A stretch of 64,000 nucleotides of DNA from Mesorhizobium mediterraneum (GCF_002284565.1 NZ_NPKI01000037.1:124001-188000); one strand, 5' to 3'. Positions 8,194 to 16,825 are shown, numbered from the stretch's first letter. Program-made: numbers and translations. Notes: generated by a model not told the origin, from the sequence alone.

Positions 8194-9147
8194 TCAAGGG
8201 TGCCAGACGGAAACGAGACCGTCAAGAAACAAGCGGTCGGCACCAAGTTCGTGGATGATGTCGCCGCCATAGTCGGGCAGGCCGAGCGCACTGCCGATAG
8301 TTCGCGCCATCGCCTTGGAGAACAGGAAGCCGCCGCTTTCGGTATCCTTCCACTCCACCACCTTGAGCTTGGCATCGACGCCCTTGGTTGCGAGCCAGTC
8401 GATCGCTTCGGTCTCGCCGCCGACCGCATCGATCAATTTATTGGCAAGAGCCTGCCGGCCGGTGAAGATCGAGCCGTCGGCCAGCGCCAGCGCCTCCGGC
8501 TTGGTCATGTTGCGGCGTTCGGCGACGATGCCGACGAACCAGTCGTAGCTGTCCAGGATGAGCTTGCGGACCATTGTGCGCTCGTCGTCATTGGTCGGCT
8601 TGAAGGGCGATGGCGAGGCTTTCAACGGCGACGATTTCACTTCCTCGAGCTTGATGCCGAGCTTGTCCATAAGGCCGCTGACGTCCGGATACTGGATCAG
8701 CACGCCGATCGAGCCGACGATCGACGATTTGCGCGCGACGATATGATCGGCTCCGGTGGCGATCATATAGCCCGCCGATGCGGCCAGCGTGCCGACTTCG
8801 GCCACGACCGGCTTCTCGGCGGCCAGCTTGCGCACTTCCTCGTAAATCGATTCGCCCCCGACGGTGGTGCCGCCCGGTGAATCGATCGACAGGATCACAG
8901 CTTTCACCCTCGATGATTGACGGATGTCATCCAGCCGTTTGATCAGGTCTTCGTCTTCGGTGATGGTGCCCTCGATCTTGACCTTGGCGATGTGGTCGAC
9001 CGCCGTGCCGGTGAAGTCGTCACCGTAGATCCAGGTCGAAAGGGCAATCAGCCCGGCCGCTGCGACAACAAGCGCTGCGACGCGCCAGAATGTCAGCTTG
9101 CGGCGCAAGCGGCGGCGGTCGATCAGGTCGTCGGCTCTCAGTGCCAT
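8194..9147 (-). CDS. sppA: Signal peptide peptidase SppA, S49 family
   Basis: A 317-residue single-domain S49 peptidase. A basic N-terminus precedes one membrane anchor (about residues 22-42), and the rest is periplasmic. The nucleophile motif is GTLAASAGYMIA, and the general-base Lys lies in SSPLKASPSPF, the expected Ser-Lys dyad. It degrades signal peptides left in the inner membrane. An upstream in-frame ATG at 9159 exists, but the ATG at 9147 has GAGG at the right distance and gives the usual MALRADDLI start. Upstream lies a divergent region shared with lptC. Confidence 0.9.
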   Translation of the reverse strand: MALRADDLIDRRRLRRKLTFWRVAALVVAAAGLIALSTWIYGDDFTGTAVDHIAKVKIEGTITEDEDLIKRLDDIRQSSRVKAVILSIDSPGGTTVGGESIYEEVRKLAAEKPVVAEVGTLAASAGYMIATGADHIVARKSSIVGSIGVLIQYPDVSGLMDKLGIKLEEVKSSPLKASPSPFKPTNDDERTMVRKLILDSYDWFVGIVAERRNMTKPEALALADGSIFTGRQALANKLIDAVGGETEAIDWLATKGVDAKLKVVEWKDTESGGFLFSKAMARTIGSALGLPDYGGDIIHELGADRLFLDGLVSVWHP

Positions 9148-9465
9148 GGTCAGCCTCATAGTCGGTGGGAGCAGATGCTTTTAAAGCAACCATCCGCGCC
9201 CGGCTACCGATTCCTGACGAGTTCGCTCCAAGGACAGGGTGTCGACGTTCGCGAGCCGGCGTTTCAAGTGACATCAAGACCAATCCACAGGCCCTAACGC
9301 TGTCCCGCTGTATCTGGTATGACGTGCAAGTTGTGGCGGTTTCATTTTCGTTTGTGCCACAGCAACCGTCACACTTTTGCGGTTTTCCTCCGCTTGTGCT
9401 TGCTTGAGGGCGCCGGCATCCCACCTATAGGGTGCTTGGCGGCAGGGGTTTAAAAGAAAGTAGTT
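9148..9465. other. Intergenic region between divergent sppA and lptC
   Basis: These 318 bases contain no reading frame I can support. The right third carries a candidate sigma-70 promoter for the lpt operon. No RNA gene or repeat was recognised. Confidence 0.6.
9404..9431 (+). promoter_or_regulatory. Candidate sigma-70 promoter for lptC-lptA-lptB
   Basis: TTGAGG at 9404-9409 and TATAGG at 9426-9431 are separated by 16 bases and lie 35 bases upstream of the lptC start. The match is good but based only on the sequence pattern. Confidence 0.45.
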
Positions 9466-10179
9466 ATGTTAGCGCGACCGATCGAACCGACCAACACCGA
9501 GACGGAGTTGGCCCCCCCGAACGTAGGCCCGACGCGGGTCGACGCCTTCGGCATTGCCCAGCGCCATTCGCGCCGCGTGCGTATCTTGAAGCTGGCGGTG
9601 CCGCTGGTCGCTGCCGTGATCGCGGTCGCCTTCCCGGTCTATTCGTATCTCGCGGCGCCTGTCTCGATCCAGGTCCAGGCCGACGGCAGCGCCTTCGCCG
9701 ATGGCAAGCTAGTGATGGCCAACCCCAAGCTCAACGGGTTCACCAAGCAGAAACTGCCCTATTCCATGACCGCCTTGCGCGCCATACAGGACGTGAGCAA
9801 GCAAGGCATCATCGATCTGGAGGGCATCGACGCCAAGCTGCCGATCTCGGCCGACAATGTGGCGGCCGTCAATGCCTCGCGCGGCACCTACAATCGCGAT
9901 GGCAACACGATGAGCCTGACCAGCGATGTCACCATAACCACCACCGACGGCTTGGAGGCAAAGTTCAAATCGGTCTTTCTCGACATGGGCAAAGGCACTA
10001 TGAAGACGAGTGATCCGGTCGACGTCAGCCGTGGCGGGTCGCGGATTACCGCAGATTCGATGTCGATCCAGGACAACGGCAAGATCGTGGTTTTCGAGAA
10101 CAGAGTGCGTGTCAACATCGATCCCGCCAGCTTGAAGGCGGCAGAGGCAATGAGCGGAGCATCCAATGCGGTTCAGTAG
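9466..10179 (+). CDS. lptC: LPS export ABC transporter periplasmic bridge protein LptC
   Basis: A 237-residue bitopic protein: a basic cytoplasmic N-terminus with RHSRRVR, one membrane helix at about residues 41-63, then a beta-rich periplasmic domain. LptC takes LPS from the LptBFG extractor and passes it to LptA. Identity rests on the domain layout and on the two following genes. It overlaps lptA by 14 bases, which implies translational coupling. The periplasmic domain shows the alternating beta-strand pattern ending in VFENRVRVNI. Confidence 0.88.
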   Translation: MLARPIEPTNTETELAPPNVGPTRVDAFGIAQRHSRRVRILKLAVPLVAAVIAVAFPVYSYLAAPVSIQVQADGSAFADGKLVMANPKLNGFTKQKLPYSMTALRAIQDVSKQGIIDLEGIDAKLPISADNVAAVNASRGTYNRDGNTMSLTSDVTITTTDGLEAKFKSVFLDMGKGTMKTSDPVDVSRGGSRITADSMSIQDNGKIVVFENRVRVNIDPASLKAAEAMSGASNAVQ

Positions 10180-10774
10180 TTCGGCACGGCTTGTGGCCGC
10201 GGCTTCGGCGTTGCCGGCCCTAGCGCTGGTTTTGGGGCTGGGCTTGGGGATGACGCCGGCTCTGGCGCAGTCCAAGGCCACCAGCCAGCTGTCGGGCCTC
10301 AAACTGTCCGGCGACAAGCCCATCCAGATCGAAAGCGACAAGCTCGAGGTTCGCCAGGCAGATAGCGTCGCCGTGTTTACAGGCAATGTAAGCGTCGTCC
10401 AGGGTCCGACCGTGCTCAAGGCCGGCAAGATGACGGTCTATTACGTCAAGGATGCCGGCGCTGCCGCCAAGGGCACGGAGGCCGCCGGTGCCGCGATGAC
10501 CGGCTCGGCCAACATCGACCGCCTGGAGGTCGCCAACAAGGTCTATATCAAATCGGATGACCAGGTCGCCACCGGCGACCGCGGCACTTTCGACATGAAG
10601 ACGGAAGTGCTGGTGCTTTCAGGCAGCAAGGTCGTGCTTTCGCAAGGCGACAATGTGCTGGTCGGCTGCAAGCTCACCGTGCAGATGAAGAGCGGCCTGG
10701 CCCAGGTCGACGCCTGCGGGGGCCGCGTCATGATGTCGATCACGCCGCCGAAGTCGGGAGCGGCGAAGCCCTGA
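10166..10774 (+). CDS. lptA: LPS transport periplasmic protein LptA
   Basis: A 202-residue exported protein. The signal peptide runs to about residue 35 (TPALAQ). The OstA/LptA jellyroll begins at PIQIESDKLEVRQ and continues through AVFTGNVSVVQG and LKAGKMTVYY. LptA polymerises into the bridge that carries LPS across the periplasm. It overlaps lptC at the 5' end, and its stop shares one base with the lptB start (TGATG). Two Cys near the C-terminus (VGCKL, VDACGG) could form a disulfide. Confidence 0.9.
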   Translation: MRFSSSARLVAAASALPALALVLGLGLGMTPALAQSKATSQLSGLKLSGDKPIQIESDKLEVRQADSVAVFTGNVSVVQGPTVLKAGKMTVYYVKDAGAAAKGTEAAGAAMTGSANIDRLEVANKVYIKSDDQVATGDRGTFDMKTEVLVLSGSKVVLSQGDNVLVGCKLTVQMKSGLAQVDACGGRVMMSITPPKSGAAKP

Positions 10775-11592
10775 TGGCCGACGTAGCATCGCTGATGGCG
10801 CGTCTCTCAGGACGCGCCGCCGGCAAACTTGCGGCGCCGGCCACGGTCACTGTCGACACGGTAAAGTTCAAGGGAACCTTGATCGCGAAGGGCCTGACCA
10901 AGAGCTACAAGGGCCGCAAAGTCGTCAGCGGCGTGACGATCGGCGTGCGCGCCGGTGAGGCGGTCGGGTTGCTCGGGCCCAACGGCGCCGGCAAGACGAC
11001 CTGCTTCTACATGGTCACCGGCCTGGTGCCGGTCGACGAAGGCACGATCGAAATCGACGGCTTCGATGTCACCTCGATGCCGATGTACCGCCGTGCCCGC
11101 CTCGGCATCGGCTACCTTCCGCAGGAAGCGTCGATCTTTCGCGGCCTGACCGTCGAGCAAAACATCCGTGCCGTGCTCGAAGTGGTCGAAAAGAGCCGCA
11201 AGGAGCGCGAACGCAGTCTTGACGAATTGCTCGAGGAGTTTCACATCAGTCATCTGCGCAAGGCCCCGTCGCTGTCGCTTTCCGGCGGCGAGCGGCGGCG
11301 CCTAGAAATCGCGCGCGCACTGGCGACCCGACCCGCATACATGTTGCTCGACGAACCTTTCGCCGGCATCGATCCGATCGCCGTCGCCGATATCCAGCAA
11401 CTTGTGCGCCATCTGACGGCGCGGGGCATCGGCGTGCTCATCACCGATCACAATGTCCGCGAGACGCTCGGCCTGATCGACCGTGCCTACATTATCCATG
11501 CCGGCCAGGTGTTGACCCACGGTCGGGCCGACGAAGTTGTCGCAAACCCGGATGTGCGGCGGCTTTATCTCGGTGAGGGATTTACACTCTGA
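10774..11592 (+). CDS. lptB: LPS export ABC transporter ATP-binding protein LptB
   Basis: A 272-residue ABC ATPase. Walker A is GPNGAGKTTC, the Q-loop falls in YLPQEASIF, the signature is LSGGERRR, Walker B is YMLLDEPF with the catalytic Glu, and the switch His is in ITDHNVRE. An N-terminal extension of about 35 residues precedes the ABC domain compared with the E. coli protein, which is common in alphaproteobacteria. It powers LPS extraction with LptF and LptG, which are not in this window. The gene closes the lpt operon and is followed 190 bases later by rpoN. Confidence 0.95.
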   Translation: MADVASLMARLSGRAAGKLAAPATVTVDTVKFKGTLIAKGLTKSYKGRKVVSGVTIGVRAGEAVGLLGPNGAGKTTCFYMVTGLVPVDEGTIEIDGFDVTSMPMYRRARLGIGYLPQEASIFRGLTVEQNIRAVLEVVEKSRKERERSLDELLEEFHISHLRKAPSLSLSGGERRRLEIARALATRPAYMLLDEPFAGIDPIAVADIQQLVRHLTARGIGVLITDHNVRETLGLIDRAYIIHAGQVLTHGRADEVVANPDVRRLYLGEGFTL

Positions 11593-11698
11593 GCGTGAAT
11601 ATTTCTGTCCAAACGCGTTTTTTGACGCGAGACAGGCCTTTTTCTCCGATTTCTCGTCCGAATAACGCGACGATAGGCGAGTTTTGATCGCCATCGCC

Positions 11699-11728
11699 TT
11701 GACAAGCAAAAGCCGGGCCAGTTTCTAT
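11699..11728 (+). promoter_or_regulatory. Candidate sigma-70 promoter for rpoN
   Basis: A perfect TTGACA at 11699-11704 is followed after 17-18 bases by TTTCTAT, 55 bases upstream of the rpoN start. Pattern match only. Confidence 0.45.
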
Positions 11729-11782
11729 GCCCAACTCCTTCCGGCAGTCCGGATGCGTAGACAGGGCGTTTGAAACCGAACC

Positions 11783-13309
11783 ATGGCGTTGGCGGCAAAA
11801 CTACAGCTACGACAGTCCCAGTCGCTGGTGATGACGCCGCAACTCATGCAGTCGATACGGCTGCTGCAGTTCACCCACATCGAGCTGGAACGCTTCATCG
11901 ACGACGAGATCGAGCGCAATCCTCTGCTCGAGCGCGCCGAGCCGCAGGACGATGCCGTCAGCGACCAGGCGCAGAAGATCGACGTCGCGCCGGAAACGGC
12001 CCCCGGCGGCGACTGGTTCGAGACGGAAACGGCGTGGAGTGCCGAGGCGATCTCGGAAAAGCTCGATACTTCGCTGGAAAACCTGTTTCCCGACGATCCC
12101 GGCACCAGCGAGCGGCTCGGTCCCGACCTGACGGCCCAATGGAAGTCGGCCTCCGGCAATGGTTCCGCGTCCTCGTCCGACGGCTTCGACGTCGCAGACA
12201 TGGCGGCCGCCGCCATCACGCTGCGCGAGCATGTCGGCGAACAGGTCGCGCTTGCCTTCGCTGACCCGGCAGCACGACTGATCGCCAGCGAACTGGCCGA
12301 TGGCCTCGACGAGGCCGGCTATATGCGCGCCGACATGGCCGAGATCGCCGCCCGTCTCGGCACCGACAAAACAGCAGTGACGAATGCGCTCGCTGTCTGC
12401 CAAACGTTCGAGCCGGCCGGCATCTTTGCCCGCGACCTCGCCGAATGCCTGTCGCTGCAGCTCGCCGTGCGCGACCGGCTCGACCCGGCGATGAAGGCTT
12501 TGATTGCCAATCTCGAGCTCCTGGCGCGGCGAGATTTCCAGACCCTGAAACGGATTTGTGGGGTCGACGAGGAGGATCTGCTCGACATGCTGGCCGAGAT
12601 ACGTGCGCTCGATCCGCGCCCAGGGATGGCGTTTTCGGGCGGCGCCAGCGACGCGATCGTCGCCGATGTCGAAGTGCGGGCGGCCAATGACGGGAGCTGG
12701 GTGATCGAACTCAACTCTGAAACGCTGCCGCGCGTGCTGGTCGACCATATCTATTTCGCCCAGGTTTCACCGCATGCGAAGAACCAGACGGAAAAGGATT
12801 TCCTGGCGGAATGCCTGCAGAATGCCAACTGGCTGACGCGTAGCCTCGACCAGCGGGCGAAGACCATCCTCAAGGTCGCCTCGGAAATCGTGCGCCAGCA
12901 AGACGCTTTCCTCGTCCATGGCGTGCGTCACCTGAAGCCGCTCAACCTGCGCACGGTGGCCGATGCCATCGGCATGCACGAATCGACCGTCAGCCGGGTC
13001 ACCGCCAACAAATACATGCTGACGCCGCGCGGCGTGTTCGAACTGCGCTATTTCTTCACCGCCTCGATCGCTTCGTCGGGTGGCGGCGACGCGCATTCGT
13101 CGGAGGCGGTGCGCGACCGCATCAAGCAGTTGATCGACGAGGAGAAAACCGTCGACGTGCTTTCCGACGACGCGATTGTGGATATGTTGCGGGAAAGCGG
13201 CGTCGATATCGCCAGGCGCACGGTCGCCAAGTATCGGGAGGGCATGAATATTCCCTCGTCGGTGCAGAGGCGGCGTGAAAAACGCGCCTTGGCCAGCGCC
13301 GGGCGGTGA
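11783..13309 (+). CDS. rpoN: RNA polymerase sigma-54 factor
   Basis: A 508-residue sigma-54 protein with all parts visible. Region I is the Gln/Leu-rich activator-interacting domain (LQLRQSQSLVMTPQLMQSI), region II is an acidic linker at about residues 50-130, and the core-binding domain follows. A helix-turn-helix lies near VADAIGMHESTVSRV, and the RpoN box is ARRTVAKYREGMNIP near the C-terminus. It directs transcription of nitrogen and carbon-related genes with AAA+ activators. Its place between lptB and hpf-ptsN is the conserved proteobacterial arrangement. Of the possible starts, this ATG gives the canonical MALAAKLQ. Confidence 0.97.
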   Translation: MALAAKLQLRQSQSLVMTPQLMQSIRLLQFTHIELERFIDDEIERNPLLERAEPQDDAVSDQAQKIDVAPETAPGGDWFETETAWSAEAISEKLDTSLENLFPDDPGTSERLGPDLTAQWKSASGNGSASSSDGFDVADMAAAAITLREHVGEQVALAFADPAARLIASELADGLDEAGYMRADMAEIAARLGTDKTAVTNALAVCQTFEPAGIFARDLAECLSLQLAVRDRLDPAMKALIANLELLARRDFQTLKRICGVDEEDLLDMLAEIRALDPRPGMAFSGGASDAIVADVEVRAANDGSWVIELNSETLPRVLVDHIYFAQVSPHAKNQTEKDFLAECLQNANWLTRSLDQRAKTILKVASEIVRQQDAFLVHGVRHLKPLNLRTVADAIGMHESTVSRVTANKYMLTPRGVFELRYFFTASIASSGGGDAHSSEAVRDRIKQLIDEEKTVDVLSDDAIVDMLRESGVDIARRTVAKYREGMNIPSSVQRRREKRALASAGR

Positions 13310-13343
13310 TCTCCGACGGAATTTCCACAGCTTTTGCGCTTCA

Positions 13344-13372
13344 TTGACAAGCCGCAACGAAGTGGCTAGAAG
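13344..13372 (+). promoter_or_regulatory. Candidate promoter for hpf with a long leader
   Basis: TTGACA at 13344-13349, a 17-base spacer and TAGAAG at 13367-13372 form a plausible promoter. If used, the hpf message would have a leader of about 200 bases containing several GC-rich inverted segments between 13375 and 13440. Confidence 0.4.
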
Positions 13373-13577
13373 CCCGCCCGCATGAGACGGGCTACTGCCC
13401 GCATGCGGATGGTCCGTCACGACGTTGGCCACGGGACGGTCAAAGAAGGCGGCTTGTGATCAACCGGAAAGTTCGGATTTAAAATCGGCGCAAGTGACGC
13501 CGCAAAGCTTGTGCGCACAGATCACGGGTATAAACTCGGGACAGTTTGAAGCCTGAGCAAGGAAGGTCAGTTTTCAG

Positions 13578-14162
13578 ATGACACTGCGCATATCAGGAAA
13601 ACACATGGATATCGGCGATGCGTTCCGTACGCGCATCAACGACCGTGTCGGGGAAGTGATCGGGAAATATTTCGATCGGGGCTTTTCAGGTCAAATCGTA
13701 GTCGTCAAATCGGGATCGCGCTACACGGCCGATTGCATGATCCGGCTGGATTCCGGCGCTTCGCTGCAGGCGACCGGTGAAGCCCAGGACCCGACGCTCG
13801 CTTTCGAGGCCTCGGCGGATCGCCTTGAAACCCGCCTTCGACGCTACAAGCGTCGGCTGAAGTCACATAATTTAGGCAATGCCAATGGCGAGCTCACCGA
13901 CATCGCCTATACGGTGATGGCGCCGCTTGCCGACGACGATGAGGAAATACCGGAGAATTTCGCGCCAGCCATCGTTGCCGAATCAACCATGACGCTGCGG
14001 ACCATGTCGGTGGCGTCAGCCGTGATCGAGCTCGACACCAAGGACACCCCGGTCCTCGTCTTTCGCAATGCCGGAAACGAGCATCTCAATATCGTCTATC
14101 GTCGGCCGGACGGAAATATCGGCTGGATCGACCCATCTACGACCAAAGTCGCGCAGGGATGA
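13578..14162 (+). CDS. hpf: Long-form ribosome hibernation promoting factor
   Basis: A 194-residue protein. The N-terminal S30AE domain (about residues 1-100: LRISGKHMDIGDAFR, then RLETRLRRYKRRLKSH) binds the small ribosomal subunit. The C-terminal domain (about 130-190: TPVLVFRNAGNEHLNIVYRR in part) drives 100S dimerisation in long HPFs. It silences ribosomes under starvation. GGAAGG lies upstream of the ATG. The stop codon is inside the first unit of the 24-base tandem repeat at 14155-14225. It lies between rpoN and ptsN as in many proteobacteria. Confidence 0.93.
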   Translation: MTLRISGKHMDIGDAFRTRINDRVGEVIGKYFDRGFSGQIVVVKSGSRYTADCMIRLDSGASLQATGEAQDPTLAFEASADRLETRLRRYKRRLKSHNLGNANGELTDIAYTVMAPLADDDEEIPENFAPAIVAESTMTLRTMSVASAVIELDTKDTPVLVFRNAGNEHLNIVYRRPDGNIGWIDPSTTKVAQG

Positions 14163-14225
14163 CGACCCAGGGTCGCACAGAGATGACGACCCAGGATCGC
14201 ACAGAGATGACGGCCAAGGCCGCAC
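14155..14225 (+). repeat. Three tandem copies of a 24-base unit
   Basis: Units at 14155-14178, 14179-14202 and 14203-14225 share AGAGATGACGACCCAGG followed by TCGCAC, with one to four differences. The first unit contains the hpf stop codon. The array fills the gap between hpf and ptsN. Confidence 0.9.
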
Positions 14226-14293
14226 TGGGATAAGGAACCAGCCGCACGCGAGAGTGAGGACTGGCGACGGCAGGCGAACAAGGGATTTCAAGT

Positions 14294-14758
14294 ATGGATC
14301 TGAGCGATCTTATCAACGTTCCGGCGATTTTGCCGGCGTTGAAGGCGAACTCCAAGAAGCAACTGCTGCAAATGCTGTCCGAAAGGGCGGCGGCGATTTC
14401 CGGCATTCCGGAACGGGAGGTGTTCGACACCATCCTGCAGCGTGAACGGCTGGGCTCGACCGGTGTCGGCAACGGCATCGCCATTCCGCATGGCAAGCTG
14501 GCCGGGGTGAAGCGGATCGCCGGCGTTTTCGCACGGCTGGAGACGCCGGTCGATTTCGAGGCGCTGGACGACCAGCCGGTCGATCTGGTGTTCCTGCTTT
14601 TGGCGCCCGAAGGCGCCGGCGCCGATCACCTCAAGGCGCTGTCGCGTATCGCGCGGGTGCTGCGCGACGCCGACACGGTGGCCAAGATCAGGGGCACCCG
14701 CGACGCCGCAGCGATCCACGCGCTTTTATCGGATACACAGGCCTCGCACGCGGCCTGA
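14294..14758 (+). CDS. ptsN: PTS IIA-like nitrogen-regulatory protein
   Basis: A 154-residue EIIA-Ntr. The phosphorylated His lies in GNGIAIPHGKL at about residue 66, in the expected context for the fructose/mannitol EIIA family. It receives phosphate through NPr and EI-Ntr and links nitrogen and carbon status to regulation. In rhizobia and relatives it also touches KdpD/potassium control, a possible link with the kdp system in this window (known for other species, inferred here). It follows hpf by 131 bases. Confidence 0.95.
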   Translation: MDLSDLINVPAILPALKANSKKQLLQMLSERAAAISGIPEREVFDTILQRERLGSTGVGNGIAIPHGKLAGVKRIAGVFARLETPVDFEALDDQPVDLVFLLLAPEGAGADHLKALSRIARVLRDADTVAKIRGTRDAAAIHALLSDTQASHAA

Positions 14759-14782
14759 GCTTTTTTTGATCAGATCCGTTGA

Positions 14783-14803
14783 AGGGCCGCCGTGGGCGGC
14801 CCT
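14783..14803 (+). terminator. Hairpin after ptsN
   Basis: AGGGCCGCC and GGCGGCCCT form a perfect nine-base stem with a three-base loop, 25 bases after the ptsN stop. A run of seven T lies before rather than after it, so the terminator call is tentative. Confidence 0.4.
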
Positions 14804-14840
14804 GTCCGTTCCAACCAGATCGCTGTGCCGTATTGTTAAT

Positions 14841-15098
14841 TTAGTGGATGGCGACGGGGGTCAGGTCGTTTTCCAGGGCGCCGGCCAGCGCCCGGTCGCG
14901 AGCGTCCGAAAGCAGGATCGGCTGGCCATTGGCGGCAAACAGGGCCCACAGTTCCAGGCCGGGCGCGATTTCGCCGAGGCCCGGGAAACGGCCGCGCAGA
15001 TCGTCGCTCGACACTTTCCTGAGATAGGCGACCGTGCCTTCGCCGAGATGGGCGAATTCGCCGCTGGTCATGATGAGATTTTCGTCAGTTCTGGTCAT
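14841..15098 (-). CDS. DUF1150 family protein
   Basis: An 85-residue protein. TSGEFAHLGEGTVAYLRK and GLELWALFAANGQPILLSD match the DUF1150 pattern found in alphaproteobacteria. Function is unknown. It lies directly downstream of the hsp20 gene on the same strand, an association repeated in rhizobia, so it is probably heat-induced with it. The gap between the two is 63 bases. Confidence 0.8.
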   Translation of the reverse strand: MTRTDENLIMTSGEFAHLGEGTVAYLRKVSSDDLRGRFPGLGEIAPGLELWALFAANGQPILLSDARDRALAGALENDLTPVAIH

Positions 15099-15161
15099 TT
15101 AAGCCTCCTTGTCGCGAGGACGCCGCTCAAGGCCGCCTCGCATGAGAGCCATCGGTGAAGA

Positions 15162-15587
15162 TCAGTCTTTCACCGATATGTTTATTTTCCGTACCAGCCG
15201 TTCGGACTCGGGCCGATCGAGATCGATCGACAAAAGGCCGTTCTTCAGCTCCGCCGCGATCACCCGCATGCCGTCGGCCAGCACGAAACAGCGCTGGAAC
15301 TGGCGCGCGGCAATGCCGCGATGAAGAAATTCGCGCTCGGTATCGTCGTTCTGACGGCCGCGCACGACCAACTGGTTTTCCTCCGTGGTCACATCGAGAT
15401 CGTTTTCAGCGAAACCGGCGACAGCGAGCGTGATACGCAGCCTTTCGGCCTTGCCGTCGGCACCGCTGAGGCGCTCGATGTTATAGGGAGGGTAGCTGTC
15501 ACCCGACTTCGCCAGACGTTCCAGGGTCTTTTCCATGGCGTCGAAACCCAGAAGAAGCGGGCTGGAGAAAGGCGTCATTCGGCTCAT
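15162..15587 (-). CDS. Hsp20-family small heat-shock protein, class A (IbpA-like)
   Basis: A 141-residue alpha-crystallin-type chaperone that holds unfolded proteins. MSRMTPFSSPLLLGFDAM and SYPPYNIERL are typical of rhizobial class A sHsps. The alpha-crystallin domain runs from about residue 35 to 125, with LRITLAVAGF and the conserved GLLSIDL near its end. A longer frame opens at 15704, but the ATG at 15587 has AGGACA at a good distance and begins the conserved N-terminus. A heat-shock promoter candidate lies 70-100 bases upstream. Confidence 0.92.
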   Translation of the reverse strand: MSRMTPFSSPLLLGFDAMEKTLERLAKSGDSYPPYNIERLSGADGKAERLRITLAVAGFAENDLDVTTEENQLVVRGRQNDDTEREFLHRGIAARQFQRCFVLADGMRVIAAELKNGLLSIDLDRPESERLVRKINISVKD

Positions 15588-15655
15588 GTTACACTGTCCT
15601 CTCAAGAGCGACATAAAGCGGAAAAACCCGGATGGCATTTTTCCCGATGGTCTTG

Positions 15656-15684
15656 ATATGGTCCGCCCCGCGGTCAAGTTCAAG
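15656..15684 (-). promoter_or_regulatory. Candidate RpoH (sigma-32) promoter for hsp20
   Basis: Read on the minus strand, CTTGAA (15684-15679) and CCATAT (15661-15656) are separated by exactly 17 bases. This fits the heat-shock sigma factor pattern CTTGAA-N17-CCATAT-like of alphaproteobacteria. It sits about 70 bases upstream of the hsp20 start. Confidence 0.55.
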
Positions 15685-15730
15685 CCGTCGAAAGCCCCGC
15701 CCAAAAAGACTCCCCAAACAAGGAATTGAA

Positions 15731-16672
15731 ATGCCCCAATCCCGCAAGATCATCATCGACACGGATCCCGGCCAGGATGATGCCGTCGCCATATTGCTGG
15801 CGCTTGGCAGCGCCGAGCTGGAGATCGTCGGTATGACCGCCGTTGCCGGCAACGTGCCGCTGAGGCTCACCGAAAAGAATGCACGCAAGATCTGCGAACT
15901 GGCCGGCAGGCCTGAGATCAAGGTCTATGCGGGCGCCATCCGGCCGCTGGCGCGCGAACTGGTCACCGCCGAGGAGGTGCATGGCGAGACCGGCCTCAAC
16001 GGACCGCAATTGCCCGAGCCAACAATGAAGCTGCAGGACCAGTATGCGGTCGATTTCATCGTCGAGACACTGATGAAGGAAGAGAGCGGCACGATCACGC
16101 TCTGCGCGCTCGGACCGCTCACCAACATCGCGCTGGCGCTGATCCGCGAGCCGAAGATCGCGCCGCGCATCAAGGAAATCGTGCTGATGGGCGGCGGCTT
16201 CTTCGAAGGCGGCAATGTCACCCCGACCGCCGAATTCAACATCTATGTCGACCCGCATGCCGCCGATGTCGTGTTCAAATCCGGCACCCCGATCGTCATG
16301 ATGCCGCTCGACGTCACCCATAAGGCGCTGACCACGGCCAAGCGCACTCAAGCCTTCCGCAAGCTCGGCACCAGGGTCGGCACGGCCACGGCGGAGATGC
16401 TGGAGTTCTTCGAGCGCTTCGACGAGGAGAAATACGGCACCGATGGTGGACCGCTGCACGACCCCTGCGTCATCGCCTATCTGTTGAAGCCGGAGCTGTT
16501 CAGCGGCCGCAACTGCAACGTCACCGTGGAAACCGCCTCCGAGCTCACCATGGGCATGACCGTGATCGACTGGTGGGGCGTGACCAAGCGGCCGAAGAAC
16601 GCCATGGTGATGCGGGACATCGACCATGATGCGTTTTTCGCGCTGCTGCTGGAAAGGCTGGGGCGGCTGTGA
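15731..16672 (+). CDS. Inosine-uridine preferring nucleoside hydrolase family protein
   Basis: A 313-residue N-ribohydrolase. The N-terminal calcium-binding cluster DTDPGQDDA is diagnostic, and the middle has LCALGPLTNIALAL and EIVLMGGGFFEGGNVTPTAEFN (quoted in two parts in the family: the Met-Gly-Gly and the NxxxDP region, here NIYVDPHAADVV). It splits nucleosides into base and ribose. Ribokinase (rbsK) about 2.3 kb away could use the ribose, though it is on the other strand. The frame opens earlier at 15632, but the ATG at 15731 follows AGGAATTG and begins the conserved strand. Confidence 0.9.
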   Translation: MPQSRKIIIDTDPGQDDAVAILLALGSAELEIVGMTAVAGNVPLRLTEKNARKICELAGRPEIKVYAGAIRPLARELVTAEEVHGETGLNGPQLPEPTMKLQDQYAVDFIVETLMKEESGTITLCALGPLTNIALALIREPKIAPRIKEIVLMGGGFFEGGNVTPTAEFNIYVDPHAADVVFKSGTPIVMMPLDVTHKALTTAKRTQAFRKLGTRVGTATAEMLEFFERFDEEKYGTDGGPLHDPCVIAYLLKPELFSGRNCNVTVETASELTMGMTVIDWWGVTKRPKNAMVMRDIDHDAFFALLLERLGRL

Positions 16673-16674
16673 AA

Positions 16675-16822
16675 GCCTCCTTCTCCCCGTTCACGGGGAG
16701 AAGTCCCGGCAGGGGGATGAGGGGCGGCGCACCCGTCGGTATTTTTGCTTGCAACCTTGGAGCTGCCCCTCACCCGGTCGCTGCGCGACCACCCTCTCCC
16801 CGTAAACGGGGCGAGGGAAGGG
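16675..16822 (+). repeat. Rhizobial intergenic mosaic-like repeat
   Basis: The segment carries CTTCTCCCCGTTCACGGGGA with GGATGAGGGGCGGCGCACC at one end. The other end has CCCTCACCCGG, CTGCGCGACCACCCTCT and CCCCGTAAACGGGG, the pattern of RIME-type elements spread through rhizobial genomes. It fills the convergent gap between the nucleoside hydrolase and the LysE gene. A short piece of the same element (GAGGGGCGGCGCAC) recurs at 63601. Confidence 0.75.
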
Positions 16823-16825
16823 CTC

